The notes under the pieces: generated by a model
Told to the model about the DNA's origin: nothing
Seen by the model: only the letters and a program-made list of their open reading frames with translations
The model's database searches: none
Made by a program: the position numbers and the translations under genes
Source: Ga0074130 sp035565355
Lineage (GTDB): Bacteria; Pseudomonadota; Gammaproteobacteria; Burkholderiales; Rhodocyclaceae
Reading direction: 5' to 3'
Assembly (NCBI GenBank): GCA_035565355.1
Contig: DATMSM010000084.1
Location: 1 to 38,026 of the forward strand
DNA length: 38,026 nucleotides
In this document: one piece after another, positions 26,189-33,628 of the stretch
Position numbering within the stretch: position 1 is the first letter of the stretch
Layout of the letters: every line of letters begins with the position of its first letter

Positions 26189-26497
26189 ATGAATGACGAC
26201 GCGACCGAGGAATTTGTCCGCAAGTTTCCCAAACTCTCACAGGCGCTGGAAAGCAGTGGCCGCTATCCGCTGCATGCCTACAGCCGCTTCGAACGCATCC
26301 TGCAGCAGATCGAGGCTGTCTGGGGCACCCTGGCCGGGCACGAGTATCTCGAAACCCTGCTCATGACCAACCGCACTGACCGCCAGGGCTTCGAAGATCC
26401 GGTCGCCAGCGAGCTGATCCGCATCCATCTGCTGCACATCAAACACTACCCTGAGCGCCACCACAATCCGAACGACCCCTTTTCCCAGCTCACCTAG
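26189..26497 (+). CDS. Small unknown protein preceding the multidomain hydrolase
   Basis: A 102-residue soluble protein with no signal peptide, no membrane helix and no family that I recognise. It is mostly helical (EEFVRKFPKLSQALES, YSRFERILQQIEAVWGTLAG, HEYLETLLMTN, SELIRIHLLHIKHY) and ends in a His/Asn-rich tail (PERHHNPNDPFSQ). A GGGGGATGAC ribosome site precedes the ATG. It has its own promoter candidate and inverted repeat upstream. The 936-residue peptidoglycan/peptidase/hydrolase gene follows after 120 bases that hold two more dyads. Its size and position would suit an immunity, chaperone or regulator protein for that neighbour, but this is position-based inference only. Confidence 0.65.
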   Translation: MNDDATEEFVRKFPKLSQALESSGRYPLHAYSRFERILQQIEAVWGTLAGHEYLETLLMTNRTDRQGFEDPVASELIRIHLLHIKHYPERHHNPNDPFSQLT

Positions 26498-26514
26498 TCT
26501 CAATAAATAATAAA

Positions 26515-26551
26515 ATTGCATCAAGTTCACATCTTATGAACTTTATGCAAT
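26515..26551. repeat. Long inverted repeat, 15-base arms
   Basis: The left arm ATTGCATCAAGTTCA (26515-26529) and right arm TGAACTTTATGCAAT (26537-26551) match at 14 of 15 positions around a 7-base loop. A 10-base perfect palindrome, GCAATATTGC (26547-26556), overlaps the right arm. It lies 18 bases after the small gene and has no T run, so an operator or an RNA stem is more likely than a terminator. Confidence 0.75.
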
Positions 26552-26563
26552 ATTGCGCCCTTC

Positions 26564-26591
26564 GCACTGCCGGGCCAGCACCCGGTAGTGC
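26564..26591 (+). repeat. GC-rich hairpin in the leader of the multidomain gene
   Basis: GCACTGCCGGG and CCCGGTAGTGC can pair over 11 positions (one G-U pair) around the loop CCAGCA. It ends 26 bases before the ATG at 26618, followed by AAACGTTTTGATC and the ribosome site GAAAGGA. The T run is only four bases and displaced, so it may slow polymerase or limit readthrough but is not a typical terminator. Confidence 0.55.
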
Positions 26592-26617
26592 AAACGTTTT
26601 GATCCGAAAGGAAAAAC

Positions 26618-29428
26618 ATGGGCGCACTCCTCATCAAGAACAGCCAGGGAGCTGAAGTCCTCAAGCTCAAGCGCAAGCTGAGCGATATCCTCGGCGTGGA
26701 AGCGGACCGCTACCCCGGACTCGACAGCGGCGACCTCTTCGAGGCCGACACCGAATCCGCCGTGCGGCACTGGCAGGCCGGCATCGGCATTATTGCGGAC
26801 GGTGTGGTCGGCCCGCATTGCCTGTTCCTGCTGGGGCTGCGCAAGCCAAACGGGCTGGCGCTGGAGCTGTCCGTGAGCGCTGTGCGGAAACTGTTCCCGG
26901 CGACCAAGCCCTCCAATGTCGCGCGCTACCTGCCCTATGTAGCTTCCGCGCTCGAAATCGCCGACCTCGCCGACCGCCCCATGATCGTTGCCGCGCTCGG
27001 CACCATACGCGCGGAGAGCGAAGGCTTCCTGCCCATCGCCGAGTATCCTTCGCAGTACAACACCCTGCCCGGCCAGGCGGCTTTCAGCGCCTATGACGGC
27101 CGCAAGAGTCTGGGTAACACGCAAGCCGGTGACGGCGCACGTTTTCGCGGGCGCGGCTTCGTGCAACTGACCGGACGCGACAACTACACGCGCTACGGCC
27201 AACAGCTCGGCATCGACCTCACGCAAAATTCCGACCTCGCCAATGCGCCCGAGGTCGCCTCTCTGCTGCTCGCCTATTTCCTCGCCAACTGCGCCGAACG
27301 GATGCGCGCTGCGCTGACGAAGGGTGATCTGGCCGCCGCGCGCAAGCTGGTCAATGGCGGCTCGCACGGGCTGGATCGTTTCCGCGATGTATTCCGTCTG
27401 GCCGATAAGACCTGGCCTGCCACCGCGGCCGGCCGCGGCAAGGCCGGCAAGGCACCCACTACGCCTACGGCACGCCGCACGTCCACCAAGAAGGACCCGG
27501 CCGACCTGCGCGACCGCCCCTATCAGCCGCCGCCGCTCAGCCTGCCGGACGAGTTTCCGGCCAGTGCCGACATTGCCGGTTATTTCAGCACCTACACCAA
27601 GGCCGGGCTGATCCTTGACCAGGGACAGGAGGGCGCATGTACCGGCTTCGGGCTGGCCTGTGTGGTCAACTATCTGCGCTGGCGCAAACAAGCCTTGCCG
27701 CACAAGCTCGAATCCGTCAGCCCACGCATGCTCTATAACTTCGCACGCCGCTACGATGAATATGAGGGCGAGGACTACGACGGCTCAAGCTGCCGGGGTG
27801 CACTCAAGGGCTGGTTCCACCACGGTGTCTGTTTCGAGACCGACTGGCCCTATCAGGCCGCCGATCTGGTGCCGCCACGCTACGGCTACGCCCGCCGCGC
27901 CGCCTCCAACACCCTGGGCGTTTACTATCGCATCGATACGCAGTGCATCACCGATATGCAGGCAGCGATACACGAGGTCGGCGCCATCTACGTCTCCTCG
28001 TACACCCACGATGGCTGGGACGCGCTGCCCGCCTCGCGGCAGTTCACTCACGACAAACTGCCGCGCATTCCCTTCGACGGCCGGCCTTCGCGCGATGGCG
28101 GTCACGCCTATGCCCTGGTCGGCTTCAATACGCACGGCTTCATCATCCAGAACTCCTGGGGCAATGGCTGGGCCGCCGGCGGCTTCGCTGTGCTCAGCTA
28201 TACCGACTGGCTCGCCAACGGCATGGATGCCTGGGTGGCCGCACTCGGCGTGCCAGGCGTGGTACCCGGCCGGCTCGCCGACGGCGACCCCGTCAGCAGC
28301 GAACGCGCCGCTACGCAACAGGCCACCTGGTGGAGCGAAGCCAAGGCCTACGAGCACAGCCTGGTGTTCGGCAATGACGGCCGCATCAACCGCTATGTCA
28401 CCCAGGACGAACTCAGCCGCACGCTGCTGTACCAAGCCTGCGGCCTGCCGGACCAGTGGTTCCGCAATCATCCCGGCAAGAAGAAGCGTCTGCTCATCTA
28501 CGCACACGGCGGACTGAACAGCGAGGACGACGCGGTCAAGCGCGCCCGTGCCATGGGCCGCTTCTACACCGGCAACGACTGTTATCCGCTGTTCCTGGTC
28601 TGGAAAACCGGCTTGTGCGAATCCATAGGCGACATCCTCAAGGACAAGTTCCGCAAGGAGCCGGGCATTGCCGGCGCGGGCATCAGCGACGTGAGAGACC
28701 TGGTGATCGAGAAGACCATAGGCCGCCCGCTGGCACGCCCGATCTGGAGCGAAATGAAGGAAAACGCCGAGCTCTGCTGCGGCTCGGGACGGGGCGGCGA
28801 CCTGCTCGTCACCGCCCTGCAGAAGCTGGCCGCGACCTGGGGCGATGCGCTGGAAATCCATCTGGTCGGCCACTCCGCCGGCTCCATCATTCTCGGCCAC
28901 CTGCTGACTTTGGCGTCTGCACGCGGACTGCATGACCGGATTGGATCCATCCATCTGTACGCGCCGGCCTGTACTGTCCAGTTCGCCACGCGCCACTATG
29001 CAACACAGCCGGCCTTGATGGAACGCTTGTACATGGATGTGCTGTCCGAGCAGAACGAGCGCGACGACAATGTGGTGGCGATCTATCGCAAGTCCCTGCT
29101 CTACCTTGTTTCCAACGCGCTGGAAACCGATCTGCGCACGCCGATACTGGGCATGGAAAACGTCTTCAAATCGGACTATGGCGGCTGGGACGGCTCATCG
29201 GCAACGGGCGAAGTGCTTGGTCTGTGGCGTCAGGCGGCCAAAGTTGCGGGCCTGGAGAAACGCCTGACGCTGCTGGGCGAAGCCAAGGTGATGCAGCAGT
29301 TGCCGGACAAACGCATCAAGGCCAGCCACGGCTGCTTCGACAACGACGTGGCAACACTCTCGCGCACCCTGGAGCGCATCGTCGGCGGCAAGCTCAAGCT
29401 GGCAGTGGACGACCTGCGCGGCTTCTGA
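26618..29428 (+). CDS. Four-domain PG-binding/GH19/C1A peptidase/alpha-beta hydrolase protein
   Basis: A 936-residue protein with no signal peptide. Residues ~8-70 form a peptidoglycan-binding domain of the PG_binding_1 type (ADTESAVRHWQAGIGIIADGVVG). Residues ~90-240 form a GH19 lysozyme/chitinase-like domain, with likely catalytic Glu133 (IRAESEGF) and the marker RFRGRGFVQLTGRDNY at ~175-190. A basic, Thr/Pro-rich linker follows (~262-300). Residues ~305-550 form a papain-like C1A peptidase with Gln335/Gln337 before Cys341 (QGQEGACTGFG), His496 (GGHAYALVGF) and Asn512 (IQNSWGNGW). Residues ~620-925 form an alpha/beta hydrolase with HGG at 630-632, nucleophile Ser753 in GHSAG, and possible His904. 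Three enzymes in one chain would suit an antibacterial effector or a cell-wall remodelling factor; no secretion marker was seen. Confidence 0.85.
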   Translation: MGALLIKNSQGAEVLKLKRKLSDILGVEADRYPGLDSGDLFEADTESAVRHWQAGIGIIADGVVGPHCLFLLGLRKPNGLALELSVSAVRKLFPATKPSNVARYLPYVASALEIADLADRPMIVAALGTIRAESEGFLPIAEYPSQYNTLPGQAAFSAYDGRKSLGNTQAGDGARFRGRGFVQLTGRDNYTRYGQQLGIDLTQNSDLANAPEVASLLLAYFLANCAERMRAALTKGDLAAARKLVNGGSHGLDRFRDVFRLADKTWPATAAGRGKAGKAPTTPTARRTSTKKDPADLRDRPYQPPPLSLPDEFPASADIAGYFSTYTKAGLILDQGQEGACTGFGLACVVNYLRWRKQALPHKLESVSPRMLYNFARRYDEYEGEDYDGSSCRGALKGWFHHGVCFETDWPYQAADLVPPRYGYARRAASNTLGVYYRIDTQCITDMQAAIHEVGAIYVSSYTHDGWDALPASRQFTHDKLPRIPFDGRPSRDGGHAYALVGFNTHGFIIQNSWGNGWAAGGFAVLSYTDWLANGMDAWVAALGVPGVVPGRLADGDPVSSERAATQQATWWSEAKAYEHSLVFGNDGRINRYVTQDELSRTLLYQACGLPDQWFRNHPGKKKRLLIYAHGGLNSEDDAVKRARAMGRFYTGNDCYPLFLVWKTGLCESIGDILKDKFRKEPGIAGAGISDVRDLVIEKTIGRPLARPIWSEMKENAELCCGSGRGGDLLVTALQKLAATWGDALEIHLVGHSAGSIILGHLLTLASARGLHDRIGSIHLYAPACTVQFATRHYATQPALMERLYMDVLSEQNERDDNVVAIYRKSLLYLVSNALETDLRTPILGMENVFKSDYGGWDGSSATGEVLGLWRQAAKVAGLEKRLTLLGEAKVMQQLPDKRIKASHGCFDNDVATLSRTLERIVGGKLKLAVDDLRGF

Positions 29429-29438
29429 ACGCAAGCGG

Positions 29439-31043
29439 CTATTGCAAGAGGGTGTTCTCGTCGACCTCGTCAATCTGGCTGGCGTCAAGGAATTTCTCCG
29501 CGTATTCGCGATAGACGCCCTCACGCACGAAGACCTCGAAGAGGTCGGGGTCGATGTGGTTGTTGCGACGGAAGTTGGCGAGGATGGACATGGCCTGCGA
29601 CAGCTTCATGCCCGGCTTGTAGGGGCGGTCGCGCGCAGTCAGGGCCTCGAAGATGTCAGCGATGCCCATGATGCGCGCCTGCACCGACATCTGCTCACGC
29701 GTAAGTCCGCGTGGATAACCCTTGCCGTCCATGCGCTCATGATGGCCGCCCGCGTATTCCGGCACATTCACCAGATGGCGCGGCCAGGGCAATTGCTCCA
29801 GCATCTTGATGGTGGCGACGATATGGTGGTTGATGATTTCGCGCTCGGCCGGATTCAGCGTACCGGCGCGTATGGTCAGGTTCTCGATCTCGTCGTCCGA
29901 CAGGAAGTTGCTGAGATTACCGTCGGCATCCTGCCACTGCCGGTCCCGGCCCAGGGCGCGGATGCGCTCCTGATCGGCCGGGTCCATCAGCTCGCCGCCG
30001 ATGTTGGAACGGCGCACCAGGCTACGCTCTGCGTCCAGTGCAGCCAGTGTCTCCCGATAGGCCTGCTCGGCCGCAGCGGCATCGGCGCCCGCCAGGCGCG
30101 CCTTCAACAGGGTAATTTCGGCGTCGCGCTTGAGCACTTCAAAACGCGTATCGACCAGATGCACGCGATCGAAAAGGGTTTGCAGCTTGGTCGATTTGTC
30201 GACCACATGCACAGGCGTGGTCACCTTGCCGCAGTCGTGTAACAAGCCGGCAATCTTCAGCTCGTAGCGATCCTTGTCGCTCATGGAGAACTCGGCAAGT
30301 GGGCCTTCCCGGGTACGATTGACCGCCTCGGCCAACATCATGGTCAACTCCGGCACACGCTGGCAATGACCGCCCGTATAGGGTGACTTCTCGTCGATGG
30401 CAAGGTTGATGAGATTGATGAAGGACTCGAACAGGCTTTCGAGCTGGGTAATCAGCTGACGATTGGAAAGCGCAATCGCCGCCTGCGAGGCCAGCGATTC
30501 CGCCAGACGCTGATCGGCGGGCGAGAACGGAACCACCTTGCGCATTTCCGGATCGGTGGAGTTGATGAGCTGCAGTACACCGATGATCAGCCCCTCATGG
30601 TTCTTCATCGGGACGGTGAGAAAAGATTGCGAACGGTAGCCGGTGCGCTCGTCGAAACGACGCGTGCCGGAGAAGTCAAAACCCTGGGCCGAGTAAGCAT
30701 CGGCGATATTCACCGTCTTCTCATTCAGTACCGCATAGGCCGCCACCATGGAATTGTTGGGGCGGCCATCGGAAAGGTGCAGAGGCAGCGGCGGAAAGGG
30801 GATCGCTACCCCGGTGGTACCGCCCATGGCAATATCGAGAGAATCGGTGCGTACGATCTCGAAGCGTAATTCGCGGCCGTCTTCCGTGACCCGGTACAGC
30901 GTGCCGCCATCGGCGTGGGTAATGCGCTTGGCCGCCACCAGGATCAATTCCAGCAAACGGTCGATATCACGCTCCTTGGAGAGCGCGGCGCCAATGTCGT
31001 TGAGTTGCTCGAGGCGCTGGAAAAGATCGTCTGTGGTTTCCAT
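29439..31043 (-). CDS. GAF-HD-GYP c-di-GMP phosphodiesterase
   Basis: A 534-residue cytoplasmic protein. The start METTDDLFQRLEQL is chosen because the residues upstream are not conserved-looking. An N-terminal GAF domain covers ~20-190 (TGYRSQSFLTVPMKN, IGVLQLINS). The HD-GYP domain holds His269-Asp270 in LLHDCGKV and the full motif HHERMDGKGYP at 434-444, so c-di-GMP hydrolysis is expected. The HD and GYP motifs are about 164 residues apart, whereas they are usually ~60 apart, so about 100 residues (~290-400) are inserted, with the charged segment AEITLLKARLAGADAAAAEQ that looks like a coiled coil. It is the last gene of the minus-strand signalling cluster, but a terminator precedes it, so it may be separately transcribed. 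It ends 10 bases from the convergent 936-residue gene. Confidence 0.9.
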   Translation of the reverse strand: METTDDLFQRLEQLNDIGAALSKERDIDRLLELILVAAKRITHADGGTLYRVTEDGRELRFEIVRTDSLDIAMGGTTGVAIPFPPLPLHLSDGRPNNSMVAAYAVLNEKTVNIADAYSAQGFDFSGTRRFDERTGYRSQSFLTVPMKNHEGLIIGVLQLINSTDPEMRKVVPFSPADQRLAESLASQAAIALSNRQLITQLESLFESFINLINLAIDEKSPYTGGHCQRVPELTMMLAEAVNRTREGPLAEFSMSDKDRYELKIAGLLHDCGKVTTPVHVVDKSTKLQTLFDRVHLVDTRFEVLKRDAEITLLKARLAGADAAAAEQAYRETLAALDAERSLVRRSNIGGELMDPADQERIRALGRDRQWQDADGNLSNFLSDDEIENLTIRAGTLNPAEREIINHHIVATIKMLEQLPWPRHLVNVPEYAGGHHERMDGKGYPRGLTREQMSVQARIMGIADIFEALTARDRPYKPGMKLSQAMSILANFRRNNHIDPDLFEVFVREGVYREYAEKFLDASQIDEVDENTLLQ

Positions 31044-31194
31044 GCTCACAGTGCCCCGACAAGGAAGCCACGAAGAGCAAAGGGCCCAGTCCCGGCGCCG
31101 GGCCGCCCTGACCGCAGGAAATCCCTGTGGGACAAGCCGGGACGGCGGGCGGCGGAGCCGCAAACCGCGCCCACATCACCACGAAGTGCCCCGT

Positions 31195-31254
31195 AAAAAA
31201 TGAGCGCAGCGAGCAAGCAAAAGCCCCTCCCCGGGAGGGGATGGGGGTCGCTCA
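31195..31254 (-). terminator. Rho-independent terminator after the ATPase gene
   Basis: On the minus strand the ATPase stop codon opens a nested structure: an outer stem TGAGCG (31254-31249) with CGCTCA (31206-31201), and an inner stem of CCCCTCC and GGAGGGG within 31224-31240. Six T follow directly (31200-31195). It separates the ATPase gene from the HD-GYP gene. Confidence 0.75.
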
Positions 31255-33627
31255 CTTGATACATACAGCGCGCACCTGCTTCATGTCGGTAATGCCCTGC
31301 AGAACCTTCTCCATGCCATCCATCTTCAGCGTCAACATGCCATCCTCCAGCGCCTGCGCGAACAGCTGGGTAACGCGCGCATGTTCCTGGATCAGCTTCT
31401 TGGTCGCGTCGGTGCCTGTCATCAGCTCATGCAGGCCGCAGCGACCCTTGTAGCCGCTGTCGTTGCACTCCGGACAACCCTTGGGACGATGAAACTGGAA
31501 CTTTCCGTCCTTGCCGTAATCCTTGAGCAGACGCTTGTAGGTCGCCTCCATGGCGCCCTTGCGGTCCTTCTGAAAGCCCTCGGTGTTCTGCAGTTCAGCG
31601 CAGTACTCGTGCATGAACTGGTTGAGCTCCTCGGCGTCGGGCGTATACGCTTCCTTGCACTTGCCGCACAAGCGCTTGGCCAAGCGCTGCGCAAGAATGC
31701 CCAACAAGGCGTCGGCAAAGTTGAACGGATCCATGCCCATGTCGAGCAGACGGATGATGGACTCGGGCGCGCTATTGGTGTGCAGCGTCGCCAGCACCAG
31801 GTGGCCGGTCAACGAAGCCTCGATGCCGATGCCCGTGGTTTCGGCATCGCGCATTTCGCCAACCATGATGATGTCGGGATCGGCACGCAGGAAGGATTTC
31901 ATCACCGTGGCGAAATCAAGGCCTGCCTTCTTGTTGACCTGCACCTGGCGCAGGCCCTTCTGCGTGATTTCGACCGGATCCTCCGCCGTCCATATCTTGG
32001 TGTCTGGCGTGTTGAGGAACTTGAGGATGGAGTGCAGTGTGGTCGTCTTGCCGGAGCCGGTCGGGCCGCACACGAAGAACAGGCCGTAGGGCTTGGAAAC
32101 GCAGGCCTTGAGGCGTTCCAGATTGGCCGGCAGCACGCCCAGCTTGTCGAGCGGAATGGGTTCTCCGGCGGCGAGGATACGCATGACCACATCCTCGACG
32201 CCGCCGGCCGACGGTATCGTCGCCACGCGCAGCTCGATGTCGAGCGGGCCGAACTTCTTGAACTTGATCTTGCCGTCCTGCGGCTTGCGGCGTTCGGCGA
32301 TGTCGAGATCGCACATGATCTTGAGGCGCGCCACGATGGAGCTCCGGTAACTCGCCGGAATCTCGATGTACTTGACCAGCCCCCCGTCGCGACGGAAGCG
32401 GATCAGCGTACGCTCCTTGCCCGGTCCCGGCTCGATATGGATGTCGGACACGCCTTGCTGATAGGCGTCGATGATGATCTTGTTCACCAGCTTGACCAGC
32501 TCGTTGTCGGCGGCCGCGCTGACGTCCTCGTTGGCGGCATCAGCCTCGCTCTCCATGTCGCCCATGGTTTCGAGCAGATCGCCGACATTGGTGTCGTCGG
32601 TAAAGCCGCCACCGCCCATGCCAAAGGCCTGGTCGGTGCTCTGTTTGAACTCGCGTATGGTGGTGACGGTGTACTTGAGCTTGCTCTTGGGGAAGACGTT
32701 GTTAACGACGCGCGCGCCCTTGACCTGCTCGGGGTCCATGGTCAGGATGACGATGCCTTCGGGCCCATCCTCGACCGGTAGCCAGTGGTTCTGCTCGACG
32801 TATTCGCGGCGGATGTTTTTCATCAGGTCCAGCGGCTTGACGCGATCGCCCTTGTACGGCTCGTAAGGTACATTGAAGAAACGCGACAAGGCCGAGCCTA
32901 TGGTCGCGGGCGGCACGTCGAGTTCGGCGATGAGCACTTCCTCGACATCGGTGCCGGACTGGCGCGCCTTGCGGGTAGCGACCTCGAGATCCTGTGCCGA
33001 AATCACCGCATCCATGACCAGATAGTCGTACTTGCTGCGGATGACATGCGTACTCTTGCGTTGAGTGAAGGCAATCGCCAGCGTCTCGCACAGGCCCTTC
33101 AGGCCTTCCTCTGCCAGCGCAGAGAACGGGGAGCCATCCTTGTTGTTGATAATCTGCACAACACCGAGCAGCTCGCCATTGGCGGCATTGACGATGGGGC
33201 CGACCAGCATCTGCTTGGTACGGTAACCGGTGCGCTTGTCCACTTCGCGCAGGAAGCGGAGTTCCGGATGCACAGCCCGGAGTTCGGCCTCGTCATACAC
33301 ATCGCAGATATTCACCAGCCGCTTGGACATGGCCACGTGTCCGGCCACGCTCTGCTCGGTAATCGGCAGGCGCAGATCCTTGAAGGAATTCAGGCCGGTC
33401 TTGATCTTGGAGACGATGGCGGTCTTGTCGTCGTCCAGCGAGTAGATAGTCAGTCGATCCGCATTGAAGAGCGTACAGATCTCCTGCGACAGCTCCAGCA
33501 TGATCTCTTCGACGTCCGCTGTCGCATGGATCTTGTTGGTGACCGTCTGTAGCGTCTTGAAGAAGGCGAGTCGTCCACCGATATCGGCGAGTCCTCCGGA
33601 TTCCTTGCTCGCTGCAACTGCGTTCAT
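31252..33627 (-). CDS. GAF-fused PilB/GspE-type motor ATPase
   Basis: A 791-residue cytoplasmic ATPase of the type II secretion/type IV pilus assembly class. The start MNAVAASKESGG follows an AGAGG ribosome site and lies just after the stop of the upstream gene. Residues ~10-175 are a GAF domain (SLDDDKTAIVSKIKTG, GYRTKQMLVGPIVNAANGELLGVVQIIN), which standard PilB/GspE lack. An MshEN/GspE N-terminal-like domain follows (~190-330). The ATPase core has Walker A GPTGSGKT at 521-528, an Asp box TAEDPVEI, Walker B IIMVGEMRDAET and a His box ATLHTNSAPESI. The metal-binding cysteines CGKC and CPEC are present. No pilin or secretion genes are in the window, so the motor is an orphan here; its neighbours suggest control by cyclic nucleotides. 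Confidence 0.9.
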   Translation of the reverse strand: MNAVAASKESGGLADIGGRLAFFKTLQTVTNKIHATADVEEIMLELSQEICTLFNADRLTIYSLDDDKTAIVSKIKTGLNSFKDLRLPITEQSVAGHVAMSKRLVNICDVYDEAELRAVHPELRFLREVDKRTGYRTKQMLVGPIVNAANGELLGVVQIINNKDGSPFSALAEEGLKGLCETLAIAFTQRKSTHVIRSKYDYLVMDAVISAQDLEVATRKARQSGTDVEEVLIAELDVPPATIGSALSRFFNVPYEPYKGDRVKPLDLMKNIRREYVEQNHWLPVEDGPEGIVILTMDPEQVKGARVVNNVFPKSKLKYTVTTIREFKQSTDQAFGMGGGGFTDDTNVGDLLETMGDMESEADAANEDVSAAADNELVKLVNKIIIDAYQQGVSDIHIEPGPGKERTLIRFRRDGGLVKYIEIPASYRSSIVARLKIMCDLDIAERRKPQDGKIKFKKFGPLDIELRVATIPSAGGVEDVVMRILAAGEPIPLDKLGVLPANLERLKACVSKPYGLFFVCGPTGSGKTTTLHSILKFLNTPDTKIWTAEDPVEITQKGLRQVQVNKKAGLDFATVMKSFLRADPDIIMVGEMRDAETTGIGIEASLTGHLVLATLHTNSAPESIIRLLDMGMDPFNFADALLGILAQRLAKRLCGKCKEAYTPDAEELNQFMHEYCAELQNTEGFQKDRKGAMEATYKRLLKDYGKDGKFQFHRPKGCPECNDSGYKGRCGLHELMTGTDATKKLIQEHARVTQLFAQALEDGMLTLKMDGMEKVLQGITDMKQVRAVCIK

Positions 33628-33628
33628 A

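Noticed and set aside
26564..26600. Terminator between the small gene and the multidomain gene
   Set aside because: The hairpin is strong, but only four T appear and they are separated from the stem by AAACG; kept as a leader hairpin only.
31044..31200. Possible c-di-GMP riboswitch in front of the HD-GYP gene
   Set aside because: The leader is hairpin-rich, but the conserved core sequences of GEMM-type riboswitches are not present.
31381..32781. 466-residue plus-strand open frame opposite the motor ATPase
   Set aside because: The minus strand has Walker A, Walker B and cysteine motifs; the plus-strand frame has none.
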